In this document: positions 1-7,692 of the stretch, piece by piece
How positions within the stretch are numbered: the first letter of the stretch is position 1
Layout: the number at the start of each line of letters is the position of its first letter
Assembly: GCA_910578615.1 (NCBI GenBank)
Contig: CAJTRI010000001.1
Location: forward strand, 237,401-276,944
Direction of reading: 5' to 3'
Length of the DNA stretch: 39,544 nucleotides
Source of the DNA: an uncultured Duncaniella sp.
GTDB taxonomy: Bacteria > Bacteroidota > Bacteroidia > Bacteroidales > Muribaculaceae
Translations under genes and position numbers: made by a program
Notes under the pieces: model-generated
The model's database searches: none
Told to the model about the DNA's origin: nothing
Seen by the model: only the letters and a program-made list of their open reading frames with translations

Positions 1-1
1 G

Positions 2-1702
2 CCCAATCTCAACTATTTCGTGATTGACGAGGAACTCTCCGAGTTCGGCATGACAGGTGACCACTGGGCCTACTGGATTCCGGGAGACTATGACACTCAG
101 GAATATAATTACACAAAGTCGCGCCTGAGCGAGATACGCGGTCTCTTCCCCTCCAAGATAAATCCCGACAACGCCTCGACAACCCCGTTCTCTCCGACAG
201 GCGTCCAGACAGCGCTCCAACTGAAAACGGACGATGGCGTTTATCTAAACATCCACGAGGCCGCGACAGTCGACTATCCCACCATGCATCTCAACCTCAA
301 CGACACCACGATGACGTTCACCTCTTGGCTCACCCCTGACAGCCAGGGACGCAAGGGATATATGCAGACACCCGCCGTCACCCCGTGGCGTTCGGTGATT
401 ATCACTGATGATGCCCGTGACATCCTCGCCTCGCGCATCACATACAACCTCAACGAGCCTTGCAAGATAGAGGATACCTCATGGATAAAGCCTGTCAAAT
501 ACATAGGCGTCTGGTGGGAGATGATCTCGGGCGCCGGCTCATGGAACTATACCGATGACGTCTATTCCGTAAAGCTCGGAGAGACCGACTATACCAAGAC
601 CAAGCCTAACGGACGCCACAGCGCCAATACCGCCAAGGTCAAACGATACATCGACTTTGCCGCCGACAACGGCTTTGACCAGGTGCTCGTGGAGGGTTGG
701 AACGAAGGATGGGAGGACTGGTTCGGACAGTCTAAGGATTATGTGTTCGACTTTGTCACCCCCTATCCCGACTTCGACATAAAGTATCTCAACGACTACG
801 CGCATTCTCGCGGCGTGAAACTCATGATGCACCACGAGACTTCCGGCTCTGTACGCAACTACGAGCGGCATATGGAGGAGGCTTACAAGCTCATGAACCG
901 CTATGGCTACAATGCGGTCAAGAGCGGTTATGTGGGCAATATGATTCCCCGTGGCGAGTACCACTATTCCCAGTGGCTCAACAACCACTACCTCTATGCC
1001 GTGAAAAAGGCTGCCGACCACAAGATCATGGTCAATGCCCATGAGGCCTCGCGTCCCTCCGGCCTTGCCCGCACCTATCCCAATCTCATCGGCAACGAGA
1101 GCGCGCGAGGCACAGAGTATCAGGCCATGGGTGGAAATGACAAGCACCATACTTCCATCCTTCCATTCACACGATTGCAGGGAGGCCCGATGGACTATAC
1201 CCCGGGTATCTTCGAGTTTGACCTTTCGACATTCACACCGGGCAATAACTCCAAGATAGCCTCTACCATCCCCGGCCAGCTCGCACTCTATGTCACCATG
1301 TACTCACCCCTCCAAATGGCTGCCGACCTCCCCGAACACTATGAGAAGCATATGGATGCCTTCCAGTTCATAAAGGATGTGCCTGTGGAATGGGAACGTT
1401 CGGTCTATCTCGAAGCCGAGCCTATGGAATATGTGACCATAGCGCGTAAGGACAAGAACTCCGACGAATGGTATATCGGTTCCACAGCCGGAACCGCTGA
1501 CCGCGACAGCAATATTTCCCTCGACTTCCTTGATCCCGGCCGCAAATACGAGGCCACTATATATGCCGAGGCTCCCGATGCAAACACTGTTGACGGACAG
1601 AAACGTTACACCATCACCCGCAAGACAGTCACCTCCAAAACCCGTCTCAAACTTCATGCCCTCGCAGGTGGCGGCTATGCCATATCGGTCAAGCCCCTCT
1701 GA
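2..1702 (+). CDS. Glycoside hydrolase family 97 alpha-glucosidase (SusB-like), 5' truncated
   Basis: The reading frame is open from base 2, so the N-terminal part (signal peptide and most of the beta-sandwich) lies outside the window; 566 codons plus the stop remain. The sequence follows GH97 closely: WWEMISG opens the catalytic barrel, then VLVEGWNEGWEDW, MMHHETSG, NAHEASRPSG, NLIGNESARGTEY and YSPLQMAADLPEHYE. The glutamates in the HEASRPSG and later acidic motifs match the calcium- and substrate-binding glutamates of inverting SusB-type enzymes. Family members release glucose from alpha-linked gluco-oligosaccharides, usually in the periplasm. The C-terminal beta domain ends in a proper stop. 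A C10 protease gene follows 56 bp later on the same strand. The family is secure; the exact linkage preference is inferred. Confidence 0.93.
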   Translation, partial: PNLNYFVIDEELSEFGMTGDHWAYWIPGDYDTQEYNYTKSRLSEIRGLFPSKINPDNASTTPFSPTGVQTALQLKTDDGVYLNIHEAATVDYPTMHLNLNDTTMTFTSWLTPDSQGRKGYMQTPAVTPWRSVIITDDARDILASRITYNLNEPCKIEDTSWIKPVKYIGVWWEMISGAGSWNYTDDVYSVKLGETDYTKTKPNGRHSANTAKVKRYIDFAADNGFDQVLVEGWNEGWEDWFGQSKDYVFDFVTPYPDFDIKYLNDYAHSRGVKLMMHHETSGSVRNYERHMEEAYKLMNRYGYNAVKSGYVGNMIPRGEYHYSQWLNNHYLYAVKKAADHKIMVNAHEASRPSGLARTYPNLIGNESARGTEYQAMGGNDKHHTSILPFTRLQGGPMDYTPGIFEFDLSTFTPGNNSKIASTIPGQLALYVTMYSPLQMAADLPEHYEKHMDAFQFIKDVPVEWERSVYLEAEPMEYVTIARKDKNSDEWYIGSTAGTADRDSNISLDFLDPGRKYEATIYAEAPDANTVDGQKRYTITRKTVTSKTRLKLHALAGGGYAISVKPL

Positions 1703-1758
1703 GTAAAGACCCGCTCTCGCAGGATATGAAATAATTGAAATCACAGAATCTTTACAAT

Positions 1759-4086
1759 ATGAAGAAAACCATCATCACAATGGCTCTTGTCGCCCTCTGC
1801 GGGCAGGCTTGGGGCCGCACACTCACACCGGCCGAGGCTCTGAACCGCGCTCTCGGCTCAGCCGATACTCCTGCGCGTCTCAGCGCTATGGCCGGGGCTG
1901 CTACTGTCAAGGCCGCCTATACCGTCAGTGACAGCAAGACAGGTTCTCCACTTGTATATGTCATAAATCCTGCCTCTAAGGGGAATGGATTCCTTGTAGT
2001 GTCAGCCGATGATATCGCCACCCCGCTGCTCGGATATTCCGACAACGGTACATTCGATCCCGATAATATGCCCGACAACCTCCGTTGGTGGTTGAGCCAG
2101 TATTCCGAGGAAATCTCGGCAGCCGTTTCAGAAGGGGTTGAGACTGTTCCCTATTATCGTGCGTCGGAGCGTAAGGAGATAGCTCCGCTGGTGACAACCA
2201 AATGGAATCAGGACGCTCCTTTCAACAACGACTGCCCCTTGACAACCTATAACGGGCAGTCCGTGCGTTCCGTCACAGGATGCGTGGCAACAGCCATGGC
2301 CCAGGTCATAAAATATCACAACTGGCCTGAAAAGGGAATCGGGCAGAACTCTTATTTCTGGGGCAACAAGACCCTGTCGTTTGACTACGCCAACACCACA
2401 TTTGACTGGGCCAACATGATAGACGTCTACAACGCGTCGGCCACCGAGGCACAGAAGGCGGCAGTGGCCGAACTGATGTATGCCTGCGGAGTCAGCGTTA
2501 ACATGAGCTACTCTGCCGATGCTTCGGGTGCACAGTCCCAGTATGTGCCTTACGCCATGCGTGAGTTCTTCAACTTTGACAAGGGTGTGACCACCGCTTC
2601 CCGATATTCCTATTCACTCGCCGGTTGGGAGGATCTTATCTACAATGAGCTTGCCACAAACGGCCCCGTATACTATTCGGGTTCCAACGAGTCAGTCGGC
2701 CATGCCTTTGTGTGTGACGGATATGCCAACGGCTATTTCCACTTCAACTGGGGTTGGGGCGGATTGAGCGACGGCTACTTCCGTCTCAACGCCCTTGATC
2801 CCGAGACACAGGGTATCGGAGGCTCTACATCGGGCTACAATATGCGACAAGCCGTCATCGTAGGCTGCAAGAAGCCTCAGGCCGACTCCCGGCTCGCTCC
2901 CCCGAACCTCATCCTGCTCAACCCCATGAACGCCTATAAGTCTGGCAACAATCTCATGGTGACAGGAACGTTCTGGAACTATTCTCCCTACGAGCTTGAA
3001 AAGGGACGCATGGCCCTCCGTGTGGTCAATGCCGAGACCGGCGAGTTCGTGCGCTACTTGCAGACCCAGAGCTACACCCCGTTCCCCATCGCCCGGGGAA
3101 GATTCAATTTCGTTGTCAATCCCAACGGTCTCCCCGAAGGAACCTACCGCTGCTATGTCGGTTATCTCAAAGACGATGTGTTCACAGCCGTCCACCCCTG
3201 TCTCGGAGATACAGGATATGTGAAGATTGTGAAAACGGCCTCGTCATATACGTTCGAGATGGGGCGTGTCGGCAAATTCGTTGTCACGAGCGTGGAACCT
3301 CTCTCCCCCTTCTATATCGGACAGATCTACGGTCTTAAAATCAACTATACCTACGATTCGGATGAGTCTGGCTTCATCGAGCTTATCCCCGTGCTCTGCA
3401 ACGCCTCGGGTATGCAGGTCGCCAGATCAGCATTGCTCCCCACCGATATAAATCCCGGAGAGGGTTCTATAACCTACGAAGGCATTTTTAGCGGCATACA
3501 GCCCGGTAGCTACAATCTTTCGCTGCTTCGCAATATGGGCAACAACGAGAATGACAATCTCTCTTATGAGTTTGTCTGTGACATGATACCTGTCGAGGTT
3601 GCCAAGGCTCCCACCACTCCCACCATCGTCACCGCCCGCACATGGGAGGTGGTAGATGCCGGGAATGTGGATCCCTCCAACCTCTGTATCAACGCTTCCG
3701 TGCAGTGCGTGATGGGCTACTATGCAGGATCCCTCAATGCCCGCATCTCTGACGAGGCCGGAAACGTGGTGACTACCATCTCCTCACCCTATCTCTTCAT
3801 CGAGGGCGGTGACAAGTTTGATGCTTCGATCAAGGGTGAGCTGGTTGGTGCGGTTTCTGGCAAGACCTACTCCGTGCGTCTCTATCTCGACAACGGTTCT
3901 GCCGCAACCAACGACACCAAGACATTTACCGTGGGGGACAGCTCGGCTATAACCGATATTGACGCCGACTCCGCAGAACACCCGGTAGAATACTTCAATC
4001 TCCAAGGTGTGCGCGTGGAGAATCCTTCCAACGGCCTCTTCATACGCCGTCAGGGCAACAAGGTGGAGAAAGTCTACATCCGCTGA
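1759..4086 (+). CDS. Secreted C10 family cysteine peptidase (streptopain-like)
   Basis: 775 aa. I take ATG 1759 because it gives a clean signal peptide (MKKTIITMALVALCGQAWG); a TTG eight codons upstream does not. Residues about 20-130 resemble the N-terminal inhibitory propeptide (Spi-type) domain. The protease core follows, with Cys175 in VTGCVATAMAQVIKYHNWP and His315 in GHAFVCDGY, then FNWGWGGLSDGYFRL, which is typical of C10 enzymes. The C-terminal half looks like beta-sandwich repeats. The end (FNLQGVRVENPSNGLFIRR) resembles the outer-membrane sorting tails of Bacteroidota, so export to the surface is likely. A small lipoprotein gene starts two bases after the stop, where C10 proteases often have an inhibitor gene. 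The catalytic assignment is strong; the substrate is unknown. Confidence 0.92.
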   Translation: MKKTIITMALVALCGQAWGRTLTPAEALNRALGSADTPARLSAMAGAATVKAAYTVSDSKTGSPLVYVINPASKGNGFLVVSADDIATPLLGYSDNGTFDPDNMPDNLRWWLSQYSEEISAAVSEGVETVPYYRASERKEIAPLVTTKWNQDAPFNNDCPLTTYNGQSVRSVTGCVATAMAQVIKYHNWPEKGIGQNSYFWGNKTLSFDYANTTFDWANMIDVYNASATEAQKAAVAELMYACGVSVNMSYSADASGAQSQYVPYAMREFFNFDKGVTTASRYSYSLAGWEDLIYNELATNGPVYYSGSNESVGHAFVCDGYANGYFHFNWGWGGLSDGYFRLNALDPETQGIGGSTSGYNMRQAVIVGCKKPQADSRLAPPNLILLNPMNAYKSGNNLMVTGTFWNYSPYELEKGRMALRVVNAETGEFVRYLQTQSYTPFPIARGRFNFVVNPNGLPEGTYRCYVGYLKDDVFTAVHPCLGDTGYVKIVKTASSYTFEMGRVGKFVVTSVEPLSPFYIGQIYGLKINYTYDSDESGFIELIPVLCNASGMQVARSALLPTDINPGEGSITYEGIFSGIQPGSYNLSLLRNMGNNENDNLSYEFVCDMIPVEVAKAPTTPTIVTARTWEVVDAGNVDPSNLCINASVQCVMGYYAGSLNARISDEAGNVVTTISSPYLFIEGGDKFDASIKGELVGAVSGKTYSVRLYLDNGSAATNDTKTFTVGDSSAITDIDADSAEHPVEYFNLQGVRVENPSNGLFIRRQGNKVEKVYIR

Positions 4087-4088
4087 CC

Positions 4089-4607
4089 ATGAAGTTCCAC
4101 ATCACCCTTACAGCTGCCGCACTGGCCGTCACGGCCTGCGGCAGCCATAAGGAGGCCTCGACAGGGCCGGGATATTCCGACAGCGCGTCAGAGATTGCCG
4201 TCATGTCTCCGACAGGCGGAGGGAGCCGTGTCATGCCGAAGGCACGCATCTACAAGACCTCGGCCCCGTCTGATTCGCTTGTCCCTGTCACCGTCAGTCA
4301 TGGAGCCGTCAGCTCATATCCTGCCCCGTCAGATCTCGGGCAGCTCCCTGTCAGGCTCGCTGACGGATGGCTTCTTGACCTGCGTGGTATCTCGGCTCAG
4401 AGCGTGTTCACGACTTATACCTACGATGTCTATCGCTCCTTGCCCTCCGCCCCGTCTCCTTCCGAACTTCTACGGGCCGTCAATCCGTCCGTGAGTGTCA
4501 CGGAGATAGTGGAGCTCCCATTCTTCTCCGGCGATGTGACGGTGGAAAAAGCCGACTCGCTTATCAATGCCGGTCTGCCGGGATGCAAGATAATGTTTAA
4601 ACGTTAA
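4089..4607 (+). CDS. Small lipoprotein of unknown function, candidate C10 protease partner
   Basis: 172 aa. The start MKFHITLTAAALAVTACGSH is a lipoprotein signal with Cys17 at the lipobox (AVTAC), so the mature protein should be lipid-anchored. The rest is serine- and proline-rich near the N-terminus and then a compact domain of about 110 residues that I do not recognise, ending in GLPGCKIMFKR. The gene starts 2 bp after the C10 protease stop and ends 8 bp before the HD-domain gene, so co-expression is nearly certain. In Streptococcus pyogenes and Bacteroides fragilis, C10 proteases have inhibitor genes directly beside them. Position and size fit such a role here, but no sequence motif shows it. 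Confidence 0.75.
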   Translation: MKFHITLTAAALAVTACGSHKEASTGPGYSDSASEIAVMSPTGGGSRVMPKARIYKTSAPSDSLVPVTVSHGAVSSYPAPSDLGQLPVRLADGWLLDLRGISAQSVFTTYTYDVYRSLPSAPSPSELLRAVNPSVSVTEIVELPFFSGDVTVEKADSLINAGLPGCKIMFKR

Positions 4608-4615
4608 AAATCGAA

Positions 4616-5227
4616 ATGTCAGAACCTACTCCGCGCGAACGCTTCTGCGCCCTGCTCCGTGAGACAGGACGCGAGAACATAGAATATGTCATCGAGGATC
4701 TTGAAACCTTCGGCTTCTTTGATGCTCCGGCCTCTGTGCGCAACCACTTCAACCATCCCGGAGGTCTGCTCGAACACTCCCTCGGGGTCTATGATGCCGC
4801 CATGATGCTTCGTGAGGGCATAGTGGCACGCCGTCCTGATCTTGCCGACAAGCTCCCCGCCGACTCCATAACCATCGCGGCTCTTCTCCATGACGTCTGT
4901 AAGGCAGACATCTACCGTCTCGTCAGGCGCAAGCGCAAGAACGAGATAGGGATGTGGGAGGAAGTCGAGGAATACGAGGTCAATTATGCCGGTCTTCCTG
5001 TGGGTCATGGCGAGAAGTCGGTCATACGTCTTCTGCGCATGGGTCTTGATCTCGAAGATGAGGAGATTCTCGCTATCCGCTGGCACATGGGGGCATGGGC
5101 GGTCGATTCGGACTCCGTGGAAATGGACAAGAGCTATCGGCAGGCGATAGCCAGCACGCCGCTCGTCTCACTTATCCATACGGCCGACACCCTTTCCTCT
5201 CAGATATTCGAGAGGCCCGTCATCTGA
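4616..5227 (+). CDS. HD-domain metal-dependent phosphohydrolase
   Basis: 203 aa, cytosolic, with no signal peptide. It has the full pattern of an HD hydrolase: His54 in HPGGLLEHSLGV, the His92-Asp93 pair in ALLHDVCKAD, His131 in PVGHGEKSV, a further histidine in IRWHMGAW and a late aspartate in HTADTLSS. This order resembles the HD domain of YhaM-type 3'-5' exoribonucleases, but the OB-fold of YhaM is absent, so the nucleic acid or nucleotide substrate is unknown. It is the last gene before a strong terminator (5251-5298) and lies 8 bp behind the lipoprotein gene. The fold is certain and the activity general. Confidence 0.88.
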   Translation: MSEPTPRERFCALLRETGRENIEYVIEDLETFGFFDAPASVRNHFNHPGGLLEHSLGVYDAAMMLREGIVARRPDLADKLPADSITIAALLHDVCKADIYRLVRRKRKNEIGMWEEVEEYEVNYAGLPVGHGEKSVIRLLRMGLDLEDEEILAIRWHMGAWAVDSDSVEMDKSYRQAIASTPLVSLIHTADTLSSQIFERPVI

Positions 5228-5250
5228 AAGAGCTGAACACTGTGGCACAC

Positions 5251-5298
5251 AAGAGTGTTGAAACGATAGGTTCATCCATCGTTTCAACACTCTTTTTT
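5251..5298 (+). terminator. Rho-independent terminator, perfect 17-bp stem
   Basis: Arms 5251-5267 (AAGAGTGTTGAAACGAT) and 5278-5294 are perfectly complementary around a 10-nt loop, and a run of six T (5293-5298) follows. It ends the C10/lipoprotein/HD transcript. The next start codon lies only 4 bases beyond the T run. Confidence 0.92.
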
Positions 5299-5302
5299 CA
5301 TT

Positions 5303-6148
5303 ATGCGCCACACCATTATAGTCTTGATAGTCGTCCTCCTCTCCCCCTCCCTGAGAGCCATGGATATCGGTGACGGCCTGGGCCGTCCGACCGCCACACG
5401 TGAAAGCGTGCTCATGATACCGGCCCCGACCGACCCTGAGGCTGCCATAGCCCGGGAAGCCGTCACGCCGTCGGTCTATATGTATCCCTACTCGTGGCGT
5501 TCCACATGCAAGCCAAACTGGCACAGAATGTGGGTCAACACCGCCGTACTGACAGGTGCCTTCGTATCTACTCTTTTTGTCCTTGAACTTCTTCCCGAGG
5601 ATGCCACGGCATGGAACCGCCGCGAGATTGCCTCCAAGCCGTTCTATGAACGGTGGTATGACAATGTGTTCCGCCTGAACCCTGAGATTGACCATGATAA
5701 CCTCGTGTTCAATTACATCCTCCATCCCTATGCCGGGGCCGCCTATTTTATGGCTGCACGTTCGTGTGGTTTCAACTTCTTCCAGTCAATGCTCTACTCG
5801 GCCCTGGTGTCCACCGTTGGTTGGGAATTCGGTATAGAGGCGTGCATGGAGCGGCCCTCCTATCAGGACGTGGTCATCACGCCGGTCGTAGGCAGTCTCT
5901 TCGGCGAGCTTTTCTATCATGCCAAGCGCCACATCGTGTCCCACGACTACACCCTCTGGGGTTCGCGGGTGCTGGGCAACATAGTGGTCTTCCTCGTCGA
6001 TCCTGTCAACGAGGTCGTCAACCTCTTCCGTGGCTCCTATGAGCGCCGTCTGCATCTCGGACGTCCCGATCCGCGCGGACTCACCTCCTCCCTCTCCCCT
6101 ATGCCGGTGAGAGGCGGCATGGGCTTCACCCTGCGCTGCACATTCTGA
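5303..6148 (+). CDS. DUF3943 domain membrane-associated protein
   Basis: 281 aa. The start ATG 5303 gives a hydrophobic N-terminus (MRHTIIVLIVVLLSPSLRA) that looks like a signal peptide. A second hydrophobic stretch (VNTAVLTGAFVSTLFVLELL) lies near residue 75. The body carries features I associate with DUF3943 proteins of Bacteroidota: NYILHPYAGAAYFMAARS, a conserved WEFGIEA and SYQDVVITPVVGSLFGELFYH, then DPVNEVVNLFRG. The family has no established function; it is probably in the cell envelope. The coding start sits almost on top of the preceding terminator, leaving no room for a usual leader, so the promoter must overlap the hairpin or the mRNA must read through. An internal ATG at 5359 would remove the signal peptide and is less likely. 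Confidence 0.82.
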   Translation: MRHTIIVLIVVLLSPSLRAMDIGDGLGRPTATRESVLMIPAPTDPEAAIAREAVTPSVYMYPYSWRSTCKPNWHRMWVNTAVLTGAFVSTLFVLELLPEDATAWNRREIASKPFYERWYDNVFRLNPEIDHDNLVFNYILHPYAGAAYFMAARSCGFNFFQSMLYSALVSTVGWEFGIEACMERPSYQDVVITPVVGSLFGELFYHAKRHIVSHDYTLWGSRVLGNIVVFLVDPVNEVVNLFRGSYERRLHLGRPDPRGLTSSLSPMPVRGGMGFTLRCTF

Positions 6149-6228
6149 TGTCCGTTCCTCCATCGGCGTCCTCCCCGCTTTCCTGCCTTATTTTACCGTC
6201 TCCGCCGATTCGCTAAAAAAAATTGCGA

Positions 6229-6263
6229 TTTGATAGCAGTCTGCTAAAAAAATTGTAACTTTG
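6229..6263 (+). promoter_or_regulatory. Promoter of the hpt-adk operon
   Basis: A -7 element TAACTTTG at 6256-6263 matches the Bacteroidota consensus TAnnTTTG exactly. TTTG at 6229-6232 lies 23 nt upstream, a little longer than the usual 19-21. Two A-tract copies (GCTAAAAAAAATTG at 6212 and GCTAAAAAAATTG at 6243) flank it 31 bp apart. Confidence 0.65.
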
Positions 6264-6289
6264 CGTCCAAATATTCCCAACGGAGATCC

Positions 6290-6841
6290 ATGAAAATAAA
6301 ATCTTATCAGGGGCTTAACTTCCGCCCCTTCATCGAGTGCGATAAAATCAGGTCACGCGTTGCCGAGCTTGGCGCGCAGATTACCGAGGATTTCAAGGGC
6401 AGGAAGCCCCTCCTTGTGTGTGTCCTCAACGGGGCCGCGCCGTTTGCCGTAGACCTTTTCAGAGCCATCGACACCGATGCCGAGATTACGTTCATCCGTC
6501 TGAAAAGCTACGAAGGAACAGGTTCCACGGGAAAGGTAAAGGAAATAATGGGCCTCACCGACGATTTGCGCGGGCGAGACGTCATAATAATCGAAGACAT
6601 CATCGACACCGGCAACACCATGACCAAGCTTGTTGCCGATATGCGCGCCCTTGGCCCTGCTTCGGTCAGCATTGCCACCCTACTGTTCAAGCCCGATGCC
6701 TTGCAGGTTCATGTGGAACCGAGGTATGTCGGTTTCAACATCCCCTCGAAATTCATCATAGGCTACGGTCTCGACATTGACGGCATGGCCAGGAATCTCA
6801 ATGACATATACGTCCTCGCCGACGAGGCCGTCCAGGCATAG
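6290..6841 (+). CDS. hpt: Hypoxanthine phosphoribosyltransferase
   Basis: 183 aa, the usual length. It transfers phosphoribose from PRPP to hypoxanthine or guanine in purine salvage, in the cytosol. The PRPP-binding loop is complete at about residues 97-111 (DVIIIEDIIDTGNTM), with the flexible-loop segment SYEGTGSTGKV before it and VGFNIPSKFIIGYGLD after it, which is typical of bacterial HPRT. It is the first gene behind a recognisable promoter, and adk follows 48 bp later, so the two purine nucleotide enzymes are probably cotranscribed. Confidence 0.96.
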   Translation: MKIKSYQGLNFRPFIECDKIRSRVAELGAQITEDFKGRKPLLVCVLNGAAPFAVDLFRAIDTDAEITFIRLKSYEGTGSTGKVKEIMGLTDDLRGRDVIIIEDIIDTGNTMTKLVADMRALGPASVSIATLLFKPDALQVHVEPRYVGFNIPSKFIIGYGLDIDGMARNLNDIYVLADEAVQA

Positions 6842-6889
6842 TAGTGCTCTCTCCTCGCTTACAACAGCGATTATAATTCTCGAACAAGC

Positions 6890-7468
6890 ATGTTTAATCT
6901 TGTAATTTTCGGTGCCCCGGGCAGTGGTAAGGGCACCCAGAGCGAAAGACTCATTGACCGTTACGGTCTCACCCACATCTCCACCGGCGACGTGCTCCGA
7001 AAGGAGATTGCTTCCGGGACAGAACTCGGAAAGATTGCCGACAGCTACATATCCAGAGGCCATCTCATCCCGGACGGACTGATGATAGAGATTCTCGCCG
7101 CCGAGATAGACCGTCTCACCCCTTCGTCCAAAGGATTCATATTTGACGGTTTCCCCCGCACCATCCCCCAGGCCGAGGAGTTGACACGGCTACTTGAAGC
7201 GCGTGGCGAAAAGCTTCACGCAGTCCTCGGGCTTGAAGTCCCTGACGAGGAGCTTACAGCGCGTCTCATCAACCGTGGCAAGGTCTCAGGCCGTTCCGAC
7301 GACAATCCCGAGACCATCAAAAACCGCCTCGGGGTCTACCATTCAACCACTTCGCCATTGCGCGAATACTACATAAAGGATGGGAAATACAAGGCCATCC
7401 ACGGACTTGGCTCGGTTGACGAGATATTCTCGCGCATCTCCGACCATATAGGACATATCAAGGATTGA
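6890..7468 (+). CDS. adk: Adenylate kinase
   Basis: 192 aa. It interconverts ATP + AMP and 2 ADP. The P-loop GAPGSGKGT is at residues 8-16, and the AMP-binding THISTGDVLRKEI and FDGFPRTIPQAE segments follow. The LID is the short form: RLINRGKVSGRSDDNPETI has no zinc-binding cysteines. It lies between hpt and xseB; its stop overlaps a TTG in the xseB frame, and the xseB ATG is 2 bp further on, so the three genes are tightly packed. Confidence 0.97.
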   Translation: MFNLVIFGAPGSGKGTQSERLIDRYGLTHISTGDVLRKEIASGTELGKIADSYISRGHLIPDGLMIEILAAEIDRLTPSSKGFIFDGFPRTIPQAEELTRLLEARGEKLHAVLGLEVPDEELTARLINRGKVSGRSDDNPETIKNRLGVYHSTTSPLREYYIKDGKYKAIHGLGSVDEIFSRISDHIGHIKD

Positions 7469-7470
7469 AG

Positions 7471-7683
7471 ATGCAGTTCCCCGAAACCAAGGATATGTCC
7501 TATGCCCAGTGTGTGGGCGAGCTTGAAAGCATCATCCGCATGATGCAGAGCGACAAGTGCGACATCGACCATCTCGCAGCCTACACGCGTCGTGGAGCCG
7601 AGCTGCTGCGCGCGTGCCGTTCGCGTCTCACAGCCACCGAGGAAGAGCTACGGGCCGTCCTTGAAAATCTTGAAACCACCTAA
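7471..7683 (+). CDS. xseB: Exodeoxyribonuclease VII small subunit
   Basis: 70 aa from ATG 7471 (MQFPETKDM); ATG 7495 (MSYAQCV) is an alternative. The helical pattern YAQCVGELESIIRMMQSDKCDIDHLAAYTRRGAELLRACRSRL matches XseB, which forms coiled coils binding the long XseA subunit in the enzyme that degrades single-stranded DNA. XseB genes often sit beside xseA; here the neighbours are adk and a peptidase, and no xseA is visible in the window. The start is 2 bp after the adk stop. Confidence 0.87.
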   Translation: MQFPETKDMSYAQCVGELESIIRMMQSDKCDIDHLAAYTRRGAELLRACRSRLTATEEELRAVLENLETT

Positions 7684-7692
7684 TTAACCAAC

